Assembly: GCA_030640325.1 (NCBI GenBank)
Contig: DAOWJM010000057.1
Coordinates: 1 to 10,308, forward strand
DNA: 10,308 nucleotides
Reading direction: 5' to 3'
Source: Dehalococcoidia bacterium
Lineage (GTDB): Bacteria > Chloroflexota > Dehalococcoidia > Dehalococcoidales > BS750m-G39
The translations under genes were made by a program, and so were the position numbers. Each line of letters opens with the position of its first letter. Position 1 is the first letter of the stretch. The notes under the pieces were generated by a model. That model worked only from the letters and a program-made list of their open reading frames with translations, had not been told where the DNA came from and searched no databases. This document shows, one piece after another, positions 1 to 5,843 of this stretch.

Positions 1-1
1 C

Positions 2-1000
2 GAGGAGACTCTAGAACACTTTGAGAATACTATTGAGCTCTACAAGAAGCTATTTCGCATTGAACCCGAAATCATGGCCTATGACATGCACCCTGAGTAT
101 CTCTCCACCAAATACGCCCTTCATCTTGGCTCAGAGCAGGGGTTAAGCCTTATCCCGGTTCAACACCATCATGCCCATATTGTAAGTTGTCTGGTGGAGA
201 ATGAAGCTGAAGGACCTGTTATCGGGGTAGCCTTTGATGGCACAGGATACGGCACCGATGGCACCATCTGGGGAGGGGAATTTCTACTCGCTGACTTTCG
301 CAGCTTCCAAAGGGTAGGGCATCTGGAATGTGTGCCCCTGCCCGGGGGTGAGGCGGCTATAAAGAAGCCCTATCGTATGGCTTTAAGCTATCTCTATTCA
401 TTACTGGGGGAAGACTTCTCCTTGGAAGGTCTCCCTCTTAGCAAGCTTAATCCCGCCGAGCTTGAGATAATAAAACAGCAGCTAAAGCGAAGAGTAAATA
501 CTCCTTTGACCTCCAGCGCCGGGAGGCTTTTTGATGCCGTTTCCGCCTTGGTGGGAGTGAAGGGAGAAATAGATTATGAAGCTCAGGCAGCCATTGAGCT
601 GGAGATGCTGGCTCCAGACGAATTGCATGAGCTGGAATCAGAATCCTATCCATTCTCCATTGTTAAACACCAAGCAGTGAGGGTGGTTAAGCTAGGGGCA
701 CTATTCTCAACGATAGTTCAAGATGTTAAAAATCAGGTTCCTATCCCTATAATATCGCTCAAGTTTCATAACACAATGGCTCAAATAATCGCTGAGATGT
801 GTAAATCCATTGCAAAAGAGGCTGGGATAAATCAAGTGGCGCTAAGTGGGGGTGTTTTTCAAAATCGGTTGCTGCTGAGGTCGGCTACCTCCGCTTTACA
901 AAGAGAAGGCTTCAGTGTGCTCGCTCATCATCTAGTGCCCTGTAATGACGGTGGCATTTCCTTGGGGCAGGCGGTGATTGCCAATTTTGCCAGTATTTGA
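2..1000 (+). CDS. hypF: Carbamoyltransferase HypF, C-terminal part (5' truncated by window edge)
   Basis: HypF uses carbamoyl phosphate and ATP to make carbamoyl-adenylate and passes the carbamoyl group to the C-terminal cysteine of HypE. This is the first step in making the cyanide ligands of the [NiFe]-hydrogenase iron. The reading frame is open from base 2, and the residues before the first ATG (74) already read like HypF, so 74 is not the true start. About 332 residues are present, which is the Kae1/TsaD-like carbamoyltransferase domain; the acylphosphatase, zinc-finger and YrdC-like domains must lie upstream. Visible motifs are DMHPEYLSTKYA, the metal-binding HHHAH near 164-178, FDGTGYGTDG, SGGVFQN near 843-865 and NDGGISLGQ near the end. 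The gene is followed by a 100-bp gap with hairpins, then hypC. Assignment is firm from motifs and from the hyp context. Confidence 0.96.
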   Translation, partial: EETLEHFENTIELYKKLFRIEPEIMAYDMHPEYLSTKYALHLGSEQGLSLIPVQHHHAHIVSCLVENEAEGPVIGVAFDGTGYGTDGTIWGGEFLLADFRSFQRVGHLECVPLPGGEAAIKKPYRMALSYLYSLLGEDFSLEGLPLSKLNPAELEIIKQQLKRRVNTPLTSSAGRLFDAVSALVGVKGEIDYEAQAAIELEMLAPDELHELESESYPFSIVKHQAVRVVKLGALFSTIVQDVKNQVPIPIISLKFHNTMAQIIAEMCKSIAKEAGINQVALSGGVFQNRLLLRSATSALQREGFSVLAHHLVPCNDGGISLGQAVIANFASI

Positions 1001-1008
1001 GAGAGTCA

Positions 1009-1029
1009 AAGAGAGGCGAAGCCTCTCTT
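1009..1029. repeat. Short perfect inverted repeat (hairpin) after hypF
   Basis: AAGAGAGGC and GCCTCTCTT form a 9-bp perfect stem around a GAA loop, starting 8 bases after the hypF stop codon. It is followed by TATATAA rather than a clean run of T, so it would be a weak intrinsic terminator at best. It could equally be an RNA-processing or mRNA-stabilising hairpin between hypF and hypC. The pairing is seen directly; the function is inferred. Confidence 0.6.
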
Positions 1030-1040
1030 ATATAACCTAC

Positions 1041-1083
1041 TCCCCCTTCCCCTTGAAGGGGAAGGGGGATAAAGGGGGATGGG
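1041..1083. repeat. C/G-rich palindromic repeat unit in the hypF-hypC gap
   Basis: Bases 1041-1054 (TCCCCCTTCCCCTT) are the exact reverse complement of 1056-1069, giving a stem of about 13 bp with a tiny TGA loop. The right arm runs into a tandem repeat of AAGGGGGAT (1062-1070 and 1072-1080) and ends in GGGG. The strongly skewed polypyrimidine/polypurine arms differ from the flanking coding DNA. They resemble the REP- or MITE-like palindromes scattered through intergenic regions of many bacteria. It has no poly-T tail on the + strand. Whether it is a dispersed repeat in this genome cannot be judged from one copy. Confidence 0.6.
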
Positions 1084-1100
1084 GTCATTAGGAGTTAGAT

Positions 1101-1331
1101 ATGTGTCTTGCCATACCGGCTCTGATTAAGGTTATAGAGGACAAAGAGGCTGAGGCTGAGATTGGAGGTATAACTCGCAGGATTAGCCTCTGGCTCACCC
1201 CGGAAGCCAAAGTAGGCGACTATGTGCTGGTTCATACCGGCTATGCCATAAATATCCTGGATGAAGAAGAAGCCGCGGAAACTTTAAGTCTATTAGAAGA
1301 AATAGCAGGGCTGGCTGAGGAGGAAGGTTGA
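1101..1331 (+). CDS. hypC: Hydrogenase maturation chaperone HypC/HybG family
   Basis: HypC is a small chaperone that carries the Fe(CN)2CO unit with HypD and delivers it to the hydrogenase large-subunit precursor. The 76-residue product is of usual family length and begins MCLAIP, with the essential Cys2 that is exposed after methionine removal. The OB-fold-type core (VGDYVLVHTGYAINILDEEEA) is also characteristic. AGGAG at 1090-1094 sits 6 bases before the ATG. Its TGA overlaps the TTG start of hypD in the sequence TTGA, so the two are likely translationally coupled. The C-terminal tail is rich in glutamate, as is common in the family. Confidence 0.96.
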   Translation: MCLAIPALIKVIEDKEAEAEIGGITRRISLWLTPEAKVGDYVLVHTGYAINILDEEEAAETLSLLEEIAGLAEEEG

Positions 1332-2422
1332 AATTTGTTTCTGAATTTCGGCGCTCTGAACTAGCTGAGGGATTAATCTCCCAGATTCATCGGAAGTCCA
1401 GGACTCCAGCACGGTTCATGGAGTTCTGCGGTGGTCATACGGTAACCATCTTTAGATATGGCATCCGCCAGGTTCTACCTAGAACTTTGGACATGGTCTC
1501 CGGACCTGGCTGTCCTATTTGTGTTACCGCCAACGCTGACCTGGACAAGGCGATTGCCCTCTCACAAATCCCAGAGGTAATCATCGCCACCTTCGGTGAT
1601 ATGCTAAAAGTCCCCGGGAGCCGCTCTAGCTTGCAGGAGGTCAAGGCTGATGGTGCCGATGTGCATACGGTATATTCCACTATGGATGCTCTCAGAATGG
1701 CGGAGGAAAATCCTACTAAGTCAGTAGTCTTCCTCGGAATCGGATTTGAGACCACTGCCCCCACTATCGCCGCTTCTATCCTCCAGGCGGAGGAAAAGGG
1801 GATAGGGAATTATTATGTCCTTTCCATGCACAAGCTCTGCCCACCGGTGCTCCGAGCTATCCTTGATTCGGGCGAGGTCAAGCTTCACGGGCTGATTTGC
1901 CCAGGACATGTGAGCGCCATTATCGGCTCCTACCCTTGGGAATTTATCGCCCGAGATTATGGCATCCCCTGTGTAGTCTCCGGCTTTGAACCCTTGGATA
2001 TCCTGCAATGCGTTGATATGCTGGTAGACCAGATTGAAAATGGTGAATCCAGGGTTGAAATTGCCTATCGGCGGGGAGTGCACCCTGAGGGCAACCAACA
2101 AGCCCTGAAGCTTATGGAGCAGGTATTTGAGCCTTGTCCCACCCAGTGGCGGGGGATAGGCGAGGTTCCCGATAGTGGCTTGAAGTTAAGGAAAAAGTAT
2201 CAGCACTTTGATGCTGAACTCGCCTTTGATATTGACCCTGGTCCTGCTTACGAGCCAGTGGGCTGCATCTGCGGCGATATCCTGCGTGGGGTTAAAACCC
2301 CTGCTGATTGTCAACTCTTTGGTAAAGCATGCACCCCAGAACATCCTGTAGGACCCTGCATGGTCTCTTCAGAGGGCAGTTGTTCTGCCTATTACCTTTA
2401 TGGAGGAGGTTTTGAAGGATAA
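1328..2422 (+). CDS. hypD: Hydrogenase maturation Fe-S protein HypD
   Basis: HypD is the iron-sulfur scaffold on which, with HypC and HypE, the Fe(CN)2CO cofactor is assembled. The 364-residue product has normal length. The conserved cysteines are present: Cys34 in CGGHT, Cys62 and Cys65 in GPGCPIC, and the C-terminal cluster region with Cys313, Cys315, Cys328, Cys335, Cys344 and Cys352, ending CSAYYLYGG. The start is a TTG at 1328 that overlaps the hypC stop codon. AGGAGG at 1318-1323 serves as ribosome binding site and lies inside hypC. The 3' end overlaps the start of hypE. One small departure is CGGHTVT, where many homologs read CGGHTH. Confidence 0.97.
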   Translation: MKFVSEFRRSELAEGLISQIHRKSRTPARFMEFCGGHTVTIFRYGIRQVLPRTLDMVSGPGCPICVTANADLDKAIALSQIPEVIIATFGDMLKVPGSRSSLQEVKADGADVHTVYSTMDALRMAEENPTKSVVFLGIGFETTAPTIAASILQAEEKGIGNYYVLSMHKLCPPVLRAILDSGEVKLHGLICPGHVSAIIGSYPWEFIARDYGIPCVVSGFEPLDILQCVDMLVDQIENGESRVEIAYRRGVHPEGNQQALKLMEQVFEPCPTQWRGIGEVPDSGLKLRKKYQHFDAELAFDIDPGPAYEPVGCICGDILRGVKTPADCQLFGKACTPEHPVGPCMVSSEGSCSAYYLYGGGFEG

Positions 2423-3416
2423 AATCCTCTTAGCTCACGGCAGTGGTGGAAAGCTAGCCCACGAGCTGGTGGAGAAAAGCTTTGTTAAAGCCTTCAGTAA
2501 TCCCTTTTTAGCTAAGCTTGATGACTCAGCCGTTATTGACATCAGCGGGAGGCTGGCCTTCACCACCGATAGCTATGTGGTCAGTCCTATCTTCTTCCCC
2601 GGTGGGGATATCGGCAAGCTCGCTGTCTTCGGCACAGTGAACGACTTAGCTATGTCCGGTGCCCACCCCCTTTATTTAAGCCTTTCTTTTATCATTGAGG
2701 AGGGGCTTCCCCTAGATGAGCTGAACCAAATCGTAAACTCTGTTCAGAAGGCGGCTCAGGAGGCAGGGGTGGAAATCGTAACTGGAGACACCAAGGTAGT
2801 GAATCGAGGTAGTGCAGATAGGCTCTTTATCAATACCGCCGGTGTGGGCATAATACCGGATGGGGTCGATATTTCTGGCAGCAACGCCAGACCAGGAGAC
2901 AAGGTGCTTTTAAGCGGAACCATAGGCGACCATGGAATTGCTGTGCTCAGCCAACGGGAGGGCTTGCGCTTTTCCACAAAGCTTGAGAGCGATTGCGCCC
3001 CACTTAATAGCTTGGTGGCTGAAATGTTAAATGCCAGTCCAAATATCCATTGCTTACGAGACCCTACCCGAGGGGGATTGGCTACCAGCTTAAATGAGCT
3101 GGCAAAGCAGTCAAAGGTAAGTATCAGAATTGAGGAGGAAAAGATTCCAGTGCGGGAAGAGGTTCTTGCTGCCTGCGAGATGCTGGGCTTTGACCCTCTT
3201 TATGTAGCCAATGAGGGTAAGCTGGTGGCTATAGTTCCGCCTGAGGATGCCGATAAGGTTCTTGGGGCAATGCGGGGAAGTCATTATGGAAAAAGTGCCG
3301 CTATCATAGGTGAGGTGAGGGCAGAACATCCCGGCCGGGTGGCGATGAAAACCTGTCTGGGGGCTTCCCGAATAGTTGACATGTTAGTTGGAGACCTTTT
3401 GCCCAGGATTTGTTAA
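2400..3416 (+). CDS. hypE: Carbamoyl dehydratase HypE (AIR synthase-related)
   Basis: HypE accepts the carbamoyl group from HypF on its C-terminal cysteine and dehydrates it with ATP to a thiocyanate that supplies the CN ligands. It belongs to the PurM/AIR-synthetase fold. Visible family features are LAHGSGGKLAHELV near the N-terminus, DDSAVID, TTDSYVV, GTVNDLAMSGA, VTGDTKVV, the DPTRGGLA block and the terminal PRIC with the acceptor cysteine as last residue. The ATG at 2400 (338 aa) has no evident ribosome binding site. An in-frame TTG at 2412 (334 aa) has GGAGG at 2402-2406, 5 bases upstream, and gives the more usual N-terminus MKDKILLAHGSGG, so it may be the real start. Either start overlaps the 3' end of hypD. 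Confidence 0.97.
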   Translation: MEEVLKDKILLAHGSGGKLAHELVEKSFVKAFSNPFLAKLDDSAVIDISGRLAFTTDSYVVSPIFFPGGDIGKLAVFGTVNDLAMSGAHPLYLSLSFIIEEGLPLDELNQIVNSVQKAAQEAGVEIVTGDTKVVNRGSADRLFINTAGVGIIPDGVDISGSNARPGDKVLLSGTIGDHGIAVLSQREGLRFSTKLESDCAPLNSLVAEMLNASPNIHCLRDPTRGGLATSLNELAKQSKVSIRIEEEKIPVREEVLAACEMLGFDPLYVANEGKLVAIVPPEDADKVLGAMRGSHYGKSAAIIGEVRAEHPGRVAMKTCLGASRIVDMLVGDLLPRIC

Positions 3417-3417
3417 T

Positions 3418-3759
3418 ATGCACGAACTTGCCATCACTCAGAGTATGCTCGACATTGTCTTGGAACAGGCTGAGAAGGCCGGAGCCAGGGAGGTGGGGAA
3501 AATCAACCTGGTTATCGGAGAAATGACTGGGGTTGTTGATGAATGCGTGCAGTTCTACTTCGATTTCCTCAGCAAAGGAACCTCTGCTGAGGGGGCTGCT
3601 CTTTCCTTCACCAAGGTTCCGACCACGGCTCGATGTCGGGGCTGCGATAAGGCTTTTGAACTCAAAGAGTTTGATTGGACTTGCCCCTATTGTCAGGGTA
3701 ATAATATGGAAATCGTAGCTGGTAAAGAACTTTTTGTAGAAAGCATTGAGGTGGAATAA
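3418..3759 (+). CDS. hypA: Hydrogenase nickel-insertion protein HypA
   Basis: HypA binds nickel through its N-terminal MHE motif and, with the GTPase HypB, inserts nickel into the hydrogenase large subunit. I place the start at the ATG at 3418, not the in-frame ATG at 3388 inside hypE, because the nickel ligand His2 must directly follow the initiating methionine. AGGA at 3405-3408 lies 9 bases upstream. The 113-residue product has typical length. It carries a zinc site formed by two CxxC pairs, Cys73/Cys76 and Cys89/Cys92. The start codon is one base past the hypE TAA, and its own TAA directly abuts the hypB ATG. Confidence 0.97.
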   Translation: MHELAITQSMLDIVLEQAEKAGAREVGKINLVIGEMTGVVDECVQFYFDFLSKGTSAEGAALSFTKVPTTARCRGCDKAFELKEFDWTCPYCQGNNMEIVAGKELFVESIEVE

Positions 3760-4416
3760 ATGAAAATAAAGGTGGTTAAAGACATTCTTGGTGCTAATGA
3801 GCAGATAGCGGAGAGAAACCGACAGTTGCTTGATAGCAAAGGTGTGCTTGCTGTGAACTTGATGTCCTCGCCGGGCGCGGGCAAGACCAGTCTCATTTTG
3901 GAAACGATAAAGAGGCTAAAAGGGAAAACCAGGCTCGGTATAATTGAAGGCGATGTGAGTTCAAGCTTGGATGCTGAGGTAATAGGCAAAGAGGGTGTGC
4001 CTGTGGTCCAGATAAATACCGGCGGGGGATGTCACCTTGATGCCAATATGACCCATAGTGCTCTGGGCAACATGCCCCTTCAAGATATTGAATTACTCCT
4101 TATCGAAAATGTGGGCAATTTGATTTGCCCTGCGGAGTTTGCTCTCGGCGAGCATAAAAAGGTTTTAATTTCAAGCATTCCCGAAGGGGATGATAAGCCA
4201 TTCAAGTATCCTTCGATGTTTCACAAAGCGGATGTTGTGCTTATAAATAAGATTGACCTTCTACCATATCTGAAGTTTGATACCGATGCCTTTTCCCAGG
4301 CAATCAGAGGGATAAACGAAAGGGCGGAAATTTTCCAAATCTCTTGTGCTACCGGTCAAGGGATTGAGAAATGGGTCTCCTGGCTTCTGACCCAGATGAG
4401 CAGGAGACAAAGCTAA
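3760..4416 (+). CDS. hypB: Hydrogenase nickel-incorporation GTPase HypB
   Basis: HypB is a SIMIBI-class metal-binding GTPase that works with HypA in nickel delivery. The 218-residue product shows the P-loop SSPGAGKT (36-43), EGDV (63-66), the metal site GCHLDANM with Cys91 and His92, ENVGNLICPAEF (116-127), NKID (163-166) and SCATG (195-199). It lacks the His-rich stretch and the N-terminal CxxCGC nickel-storage motif found in some proteobacterial HypB proteins, so it is the minimal GTPase form. The ribosome binding site GAGGTGG at 3748-3754 is inside hypA. It is the last gene of the hyp run; no clear terminator hairpin follows before the tRNA remnant. Confidence 0.97.
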   Translation: MKIKVVKDILGANEQIAERNRQLLDSKGVLAVNLMSSPGAGKTSLILETIKRLKGKTRLGIIEGDVSSSLDAEVIGKEGVPVVQINTGGGCHLDANMTHSALGNMPLQDIELLLIENVGNLICPAEFALGEHKKVLISSIPEGDDKPFKYPSMFHKADVVLINKIDLLPYLKFDTDAFSQAIRGINERAEIFQISCATGQGIEKWVSWLLTQMSRRQS

Positions 4417-4454
4417 AAGCACAGACTTACAGCTTGGACATACTTTTCTTAAAG

Positions 4455-4501
4455 TGAGCCGCACAGGACTCGAACCTGTAACCGGCTGATTAAGAGTCAG
4501 C
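4455..4501 (-). pseudogene. 3' half of a tRNA-Lys(CUU) gene, truncated; probable attachment-site scar
   Basis: Read on the - strand, the segment has a complete anticodon arm (stem GCTGA/TCAGC, loop CTCTTAA, anticodon CTT at 4494-4492). This is followed by a 5-base variable region, a perfect T-arm (ACAGG, TTCGAGT, CCTGT), the 3' acceptor strand GCGGCTC and discriminator A at 4455. CCA is not encoded. Beyond 4501 no D-arm and no GAGCCGC acceptor partner can be found, so this is not a functional tRNA. The break exactly at the start of the anticodon stem is typical of the direct repeat left by tRNA-targeting site-specific integrases. The tRNA half is seen directly; the integration origin is inferred. 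Confidence 0.85.
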
Positions 4502-4530
4502 TAATTTTGGGACTAATAAGGTGGATATAG

Positions 4531-4560
4531 TTGACTTTGTGACCAATAGCGTGTTATATG
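4531..4560 (+). promoter_or_regulatory. Possible sigma70-type promoter upstream of the small ORF and livG
   Basis: TTGACT at 4531-4536 matches five of six -35 consensus bases. Eighteen bases later TATATG (4555-4560) is a moderate -10; TTATAT with a 17-base spacer is a poorer alternative. It is the best candidate start for transcription of the 4631 ORF and livG after the tRNA remnant. The intervening 4561-4630 also contains GAGGAGG (4582-4588), which has no usable start codon at a proper distance. Confidence 0.35.
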
Positions 4561-4630
4561 TTATAGTAGAGGCGCTTTTTTGAGGAGGACCGTACTACTT
4601 ACTGTTGGAGACAAATAGAGGTTATGAACA

Positions 4631-4894
4631 ATGGTAAATTGGGAAGTAACGGCAACTAGTATTTATTGTGACGCTGTGGATGAGGATGTCACAATAATGG
4701 TCTACAAAGACTGGACTACAAGGTGTACAGGCTATAACAAGTATGTTGAGAATCTTACCAAGGAAGTAGCGACAATGCTCAAAAAGAAAGGTAAGCTGTT
4801 GGGTAGACAGTTGAGGTGTGAGGGCCCGCTCGACTATAGGGTAACCGACTATAGAGACAAACTCATGGCTGAGGAGAAGGCCATGGCTGGTTGA
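4631..4894 (+). CDS. Small hypothetical protein (87 aa) upstream of the ABC transporter genes
   Basis: I do not recognise a named family. The product is soluble-looking, with no signal peptide or membrane segment. It has three cysteines (Cys13, Cys32, Cys63), a predicted beta-rich N-terminal half (EVTATSIYCDAV, VTIMVYKDW) and a basic middle (MLKKKGKLLGRQLRC). The tail CEGPLDYRVTDYRDKL looks constrained rather than random. An in-frame TGA at 4625-4627 fixes the start at the ATG 4631, and AGAGG at 4616-4620 is a modest ribosome binding site. It lies 35 bases before livG on the same strand, so it is probably cotranscribed. The three cysteines could be what is left of a metal site, but that is speculative. 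A 91-aa antisense frame across the same bases is considered spurious. Confidence 0.65.
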   Translation: MVNWEVTATSIYCDAVDEDVTIMVYKDWTTRCTGYNKYVENLTKEVATMLKKKGKLLGRQLRCEGPLDYRVTDYRDKLMAEEKAMAG

Positions 4895-4929
4895 CAAGAG
4901 GTGAGCGTACCCCTAGGAGGCGATGACAA

Positions 4930-5748
4930 GTGGCAACTGACAAGCAAGTCAAATTGCGAATTGAAAATCTCTCCCTTAGCTTTGGCGGAGTTAGAGCCCT
5001 TATTGATGTCAGCCTAGATGTTAGGGATAATGAGATTCTAGCTATTATCGGACCAAATGGCGCTGGCAAGACCTGCATCCTCAACTGCATAAGTGGCTTC
5101 TATAAACCTCAAAGGGGCGAAATCCACTATAATGGTCAAACAATCACCAGGATGCGTCCAGATAAGGTAGCAGCATTGGGACTGGCTAGAACCTTCCAGA
5201 ACATCGAGCTATACACCGGTCTCACCACCCAAGATAACCTTATGGCTGCCAGGCATGTCCTTATGAAGCAAAACTTCCTCTCCGGTGCCCTATACTTTGG
5301 CTGGGCTCACAAAGAGGAAATTGAACACCGCAAGACGGTGGAGGATATTATTGACTTTCTGGAAATAGAGCCGATTAGAAAGAAGGTAGTTGGTGTTCTC
5401 CCCTATGGAATGCGAAAGAGGGTTGAGCTGGGAAGAGCTCTAGCTCTGGAACCGAAAGTCCTGCTCCTTGATGAGCCTATGGCAGGGATGAACCTGGAGG
5501 AAAAGGAGGACATCGCCAGGTTCATTATTGATGTATTTGAGGGGCAGGGGGCTACATACCCTAATACACCTGTGCTGAGGGACGGGATTACCTGTATAAT
5601 TCTCGTCGAGCACGATATGGGAGTGGTTATGGATATAGCTGATAGGATTATTGTCCTCGACTTTGGACGTAAGATTGCTGAAGGCACGCCTGCCGAAATT
5701 AAAAGCAATCCCGAGGTTATCAAAGCCTACTTAGGACAGGCAGTATAG
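4930..5748 (+). CDS. livG: LivG-like ATP-binding protein of a branched-chain amino acid-type ABC transporter
   Basis: This is the cytoplasmic ATPase that powers a HAAT-family importer with the LivH- and LivM-like permeases encoded downstream. The 272-residue protein has Walker A GPNGAGKT (41-48), Q-loop Gln90 in ARTFQN, signature LPYGMRKR (157-164), Walker B VLLLDEP, D-loop AGMN, and H-loop His228 in VEHDMGVVM. Between D-loop and H-loop it carries about 15 extra residues (about 205-219) compared with typical LivG. Start is GTG 4930 with AGGAGG (4916-4921) 8 bases upstream; an ATG at 4923 runs straight into a stop. The actual substrate may be an acid other than Leu/Ile/Val, given the acyl-CoA synthetase next door. 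The second ATPase, LivF, is not in the window. Confidence 0.93.
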   Translation: MATDKQVKLRIENLSLSFGGVRALIDVSLDVRDNEILAIIGPNGAGKTCILNCISGFYKPQRGEIHYNGQTITRMRPDKVAALGLARTFQNIELYTGLTTQDNLMAARHVLMKQNFLSGALYFGWAHKEEIEHRKTVEDIIDFLEIEPIRKKVVGVLPYGMRKRVELGRALALEPKVLLLDEPMAGMNLEEKEDIARFIIDVFEGQGATYPNTPVLRDGITCIILVEHDMGVVMDIADRIIVLDFGRKIAEGTPAEIKSNPEVIKAYLGQAV

Positions 5749-5762
5749 GTAGGGACAAACTC

Positions 5763-5790
5763 TTGACATACTAGACGGTAGCAGTATAAT
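5763..5790 (+). promoter_or_regulatory. Exact-consensus sigma70 promoter before the acyl-CoA synthetase gene
   Basis: TTGACA at 5763-5768 and TATAAT at 5785-5790 both match the consensus at all six positions, with a 16-base spacer. Transcription would start near 5797, about 45 bases before the synthetase start codon. The site lies in the 95-base gap after livG, so the synthetase and the downstream livH, livM and livK genes could be transcribed independently of livG. The match is seen directly; activity is inferred. Confidence 0.75.
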
Positions 5791-5843
5791 CTGACAACTA
5801 AGTGAAGATAATGGACATCAGTAGTGCTTAAGGAGAGATGCGG

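Noticed and set aside
997..1036. TTGAGA ... TATAAC as a hypC promoter
   Set aside because: The spacer would be 28 bases, far outside the usable range, and the hairpin lies between the two elements.
1435..2101. Long - strand ORFs across hypD
   Set aside because: They are shadows of a well-supported hypD reading frame, with no family features and no start signals.
3388..3417. Upstream ATG giving a 10-residue N-terminal extension of HypA
   Set aside because: HypA needs the MHE N-terminus for nickel binding. The extension lies inside hypE and would bury His2.
4455..4540. Complete functional tRNA-Lys gene
   Set aside because: No D-arm and no 5' acceptor strand pairing with GCGGCTC can be found on the - strand beyond 4501.
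4622..4897. 91-aa - strand ORF opposite the 87-aa small gene
   Set aside because: It covers the same bases as the + strand ORF, which has the better start context, fits the strand of its neighbours and has a plausible protein composition. The antisense product is an unlikely mix of Cys, Ser and hydrophobic residues with no upstream site.
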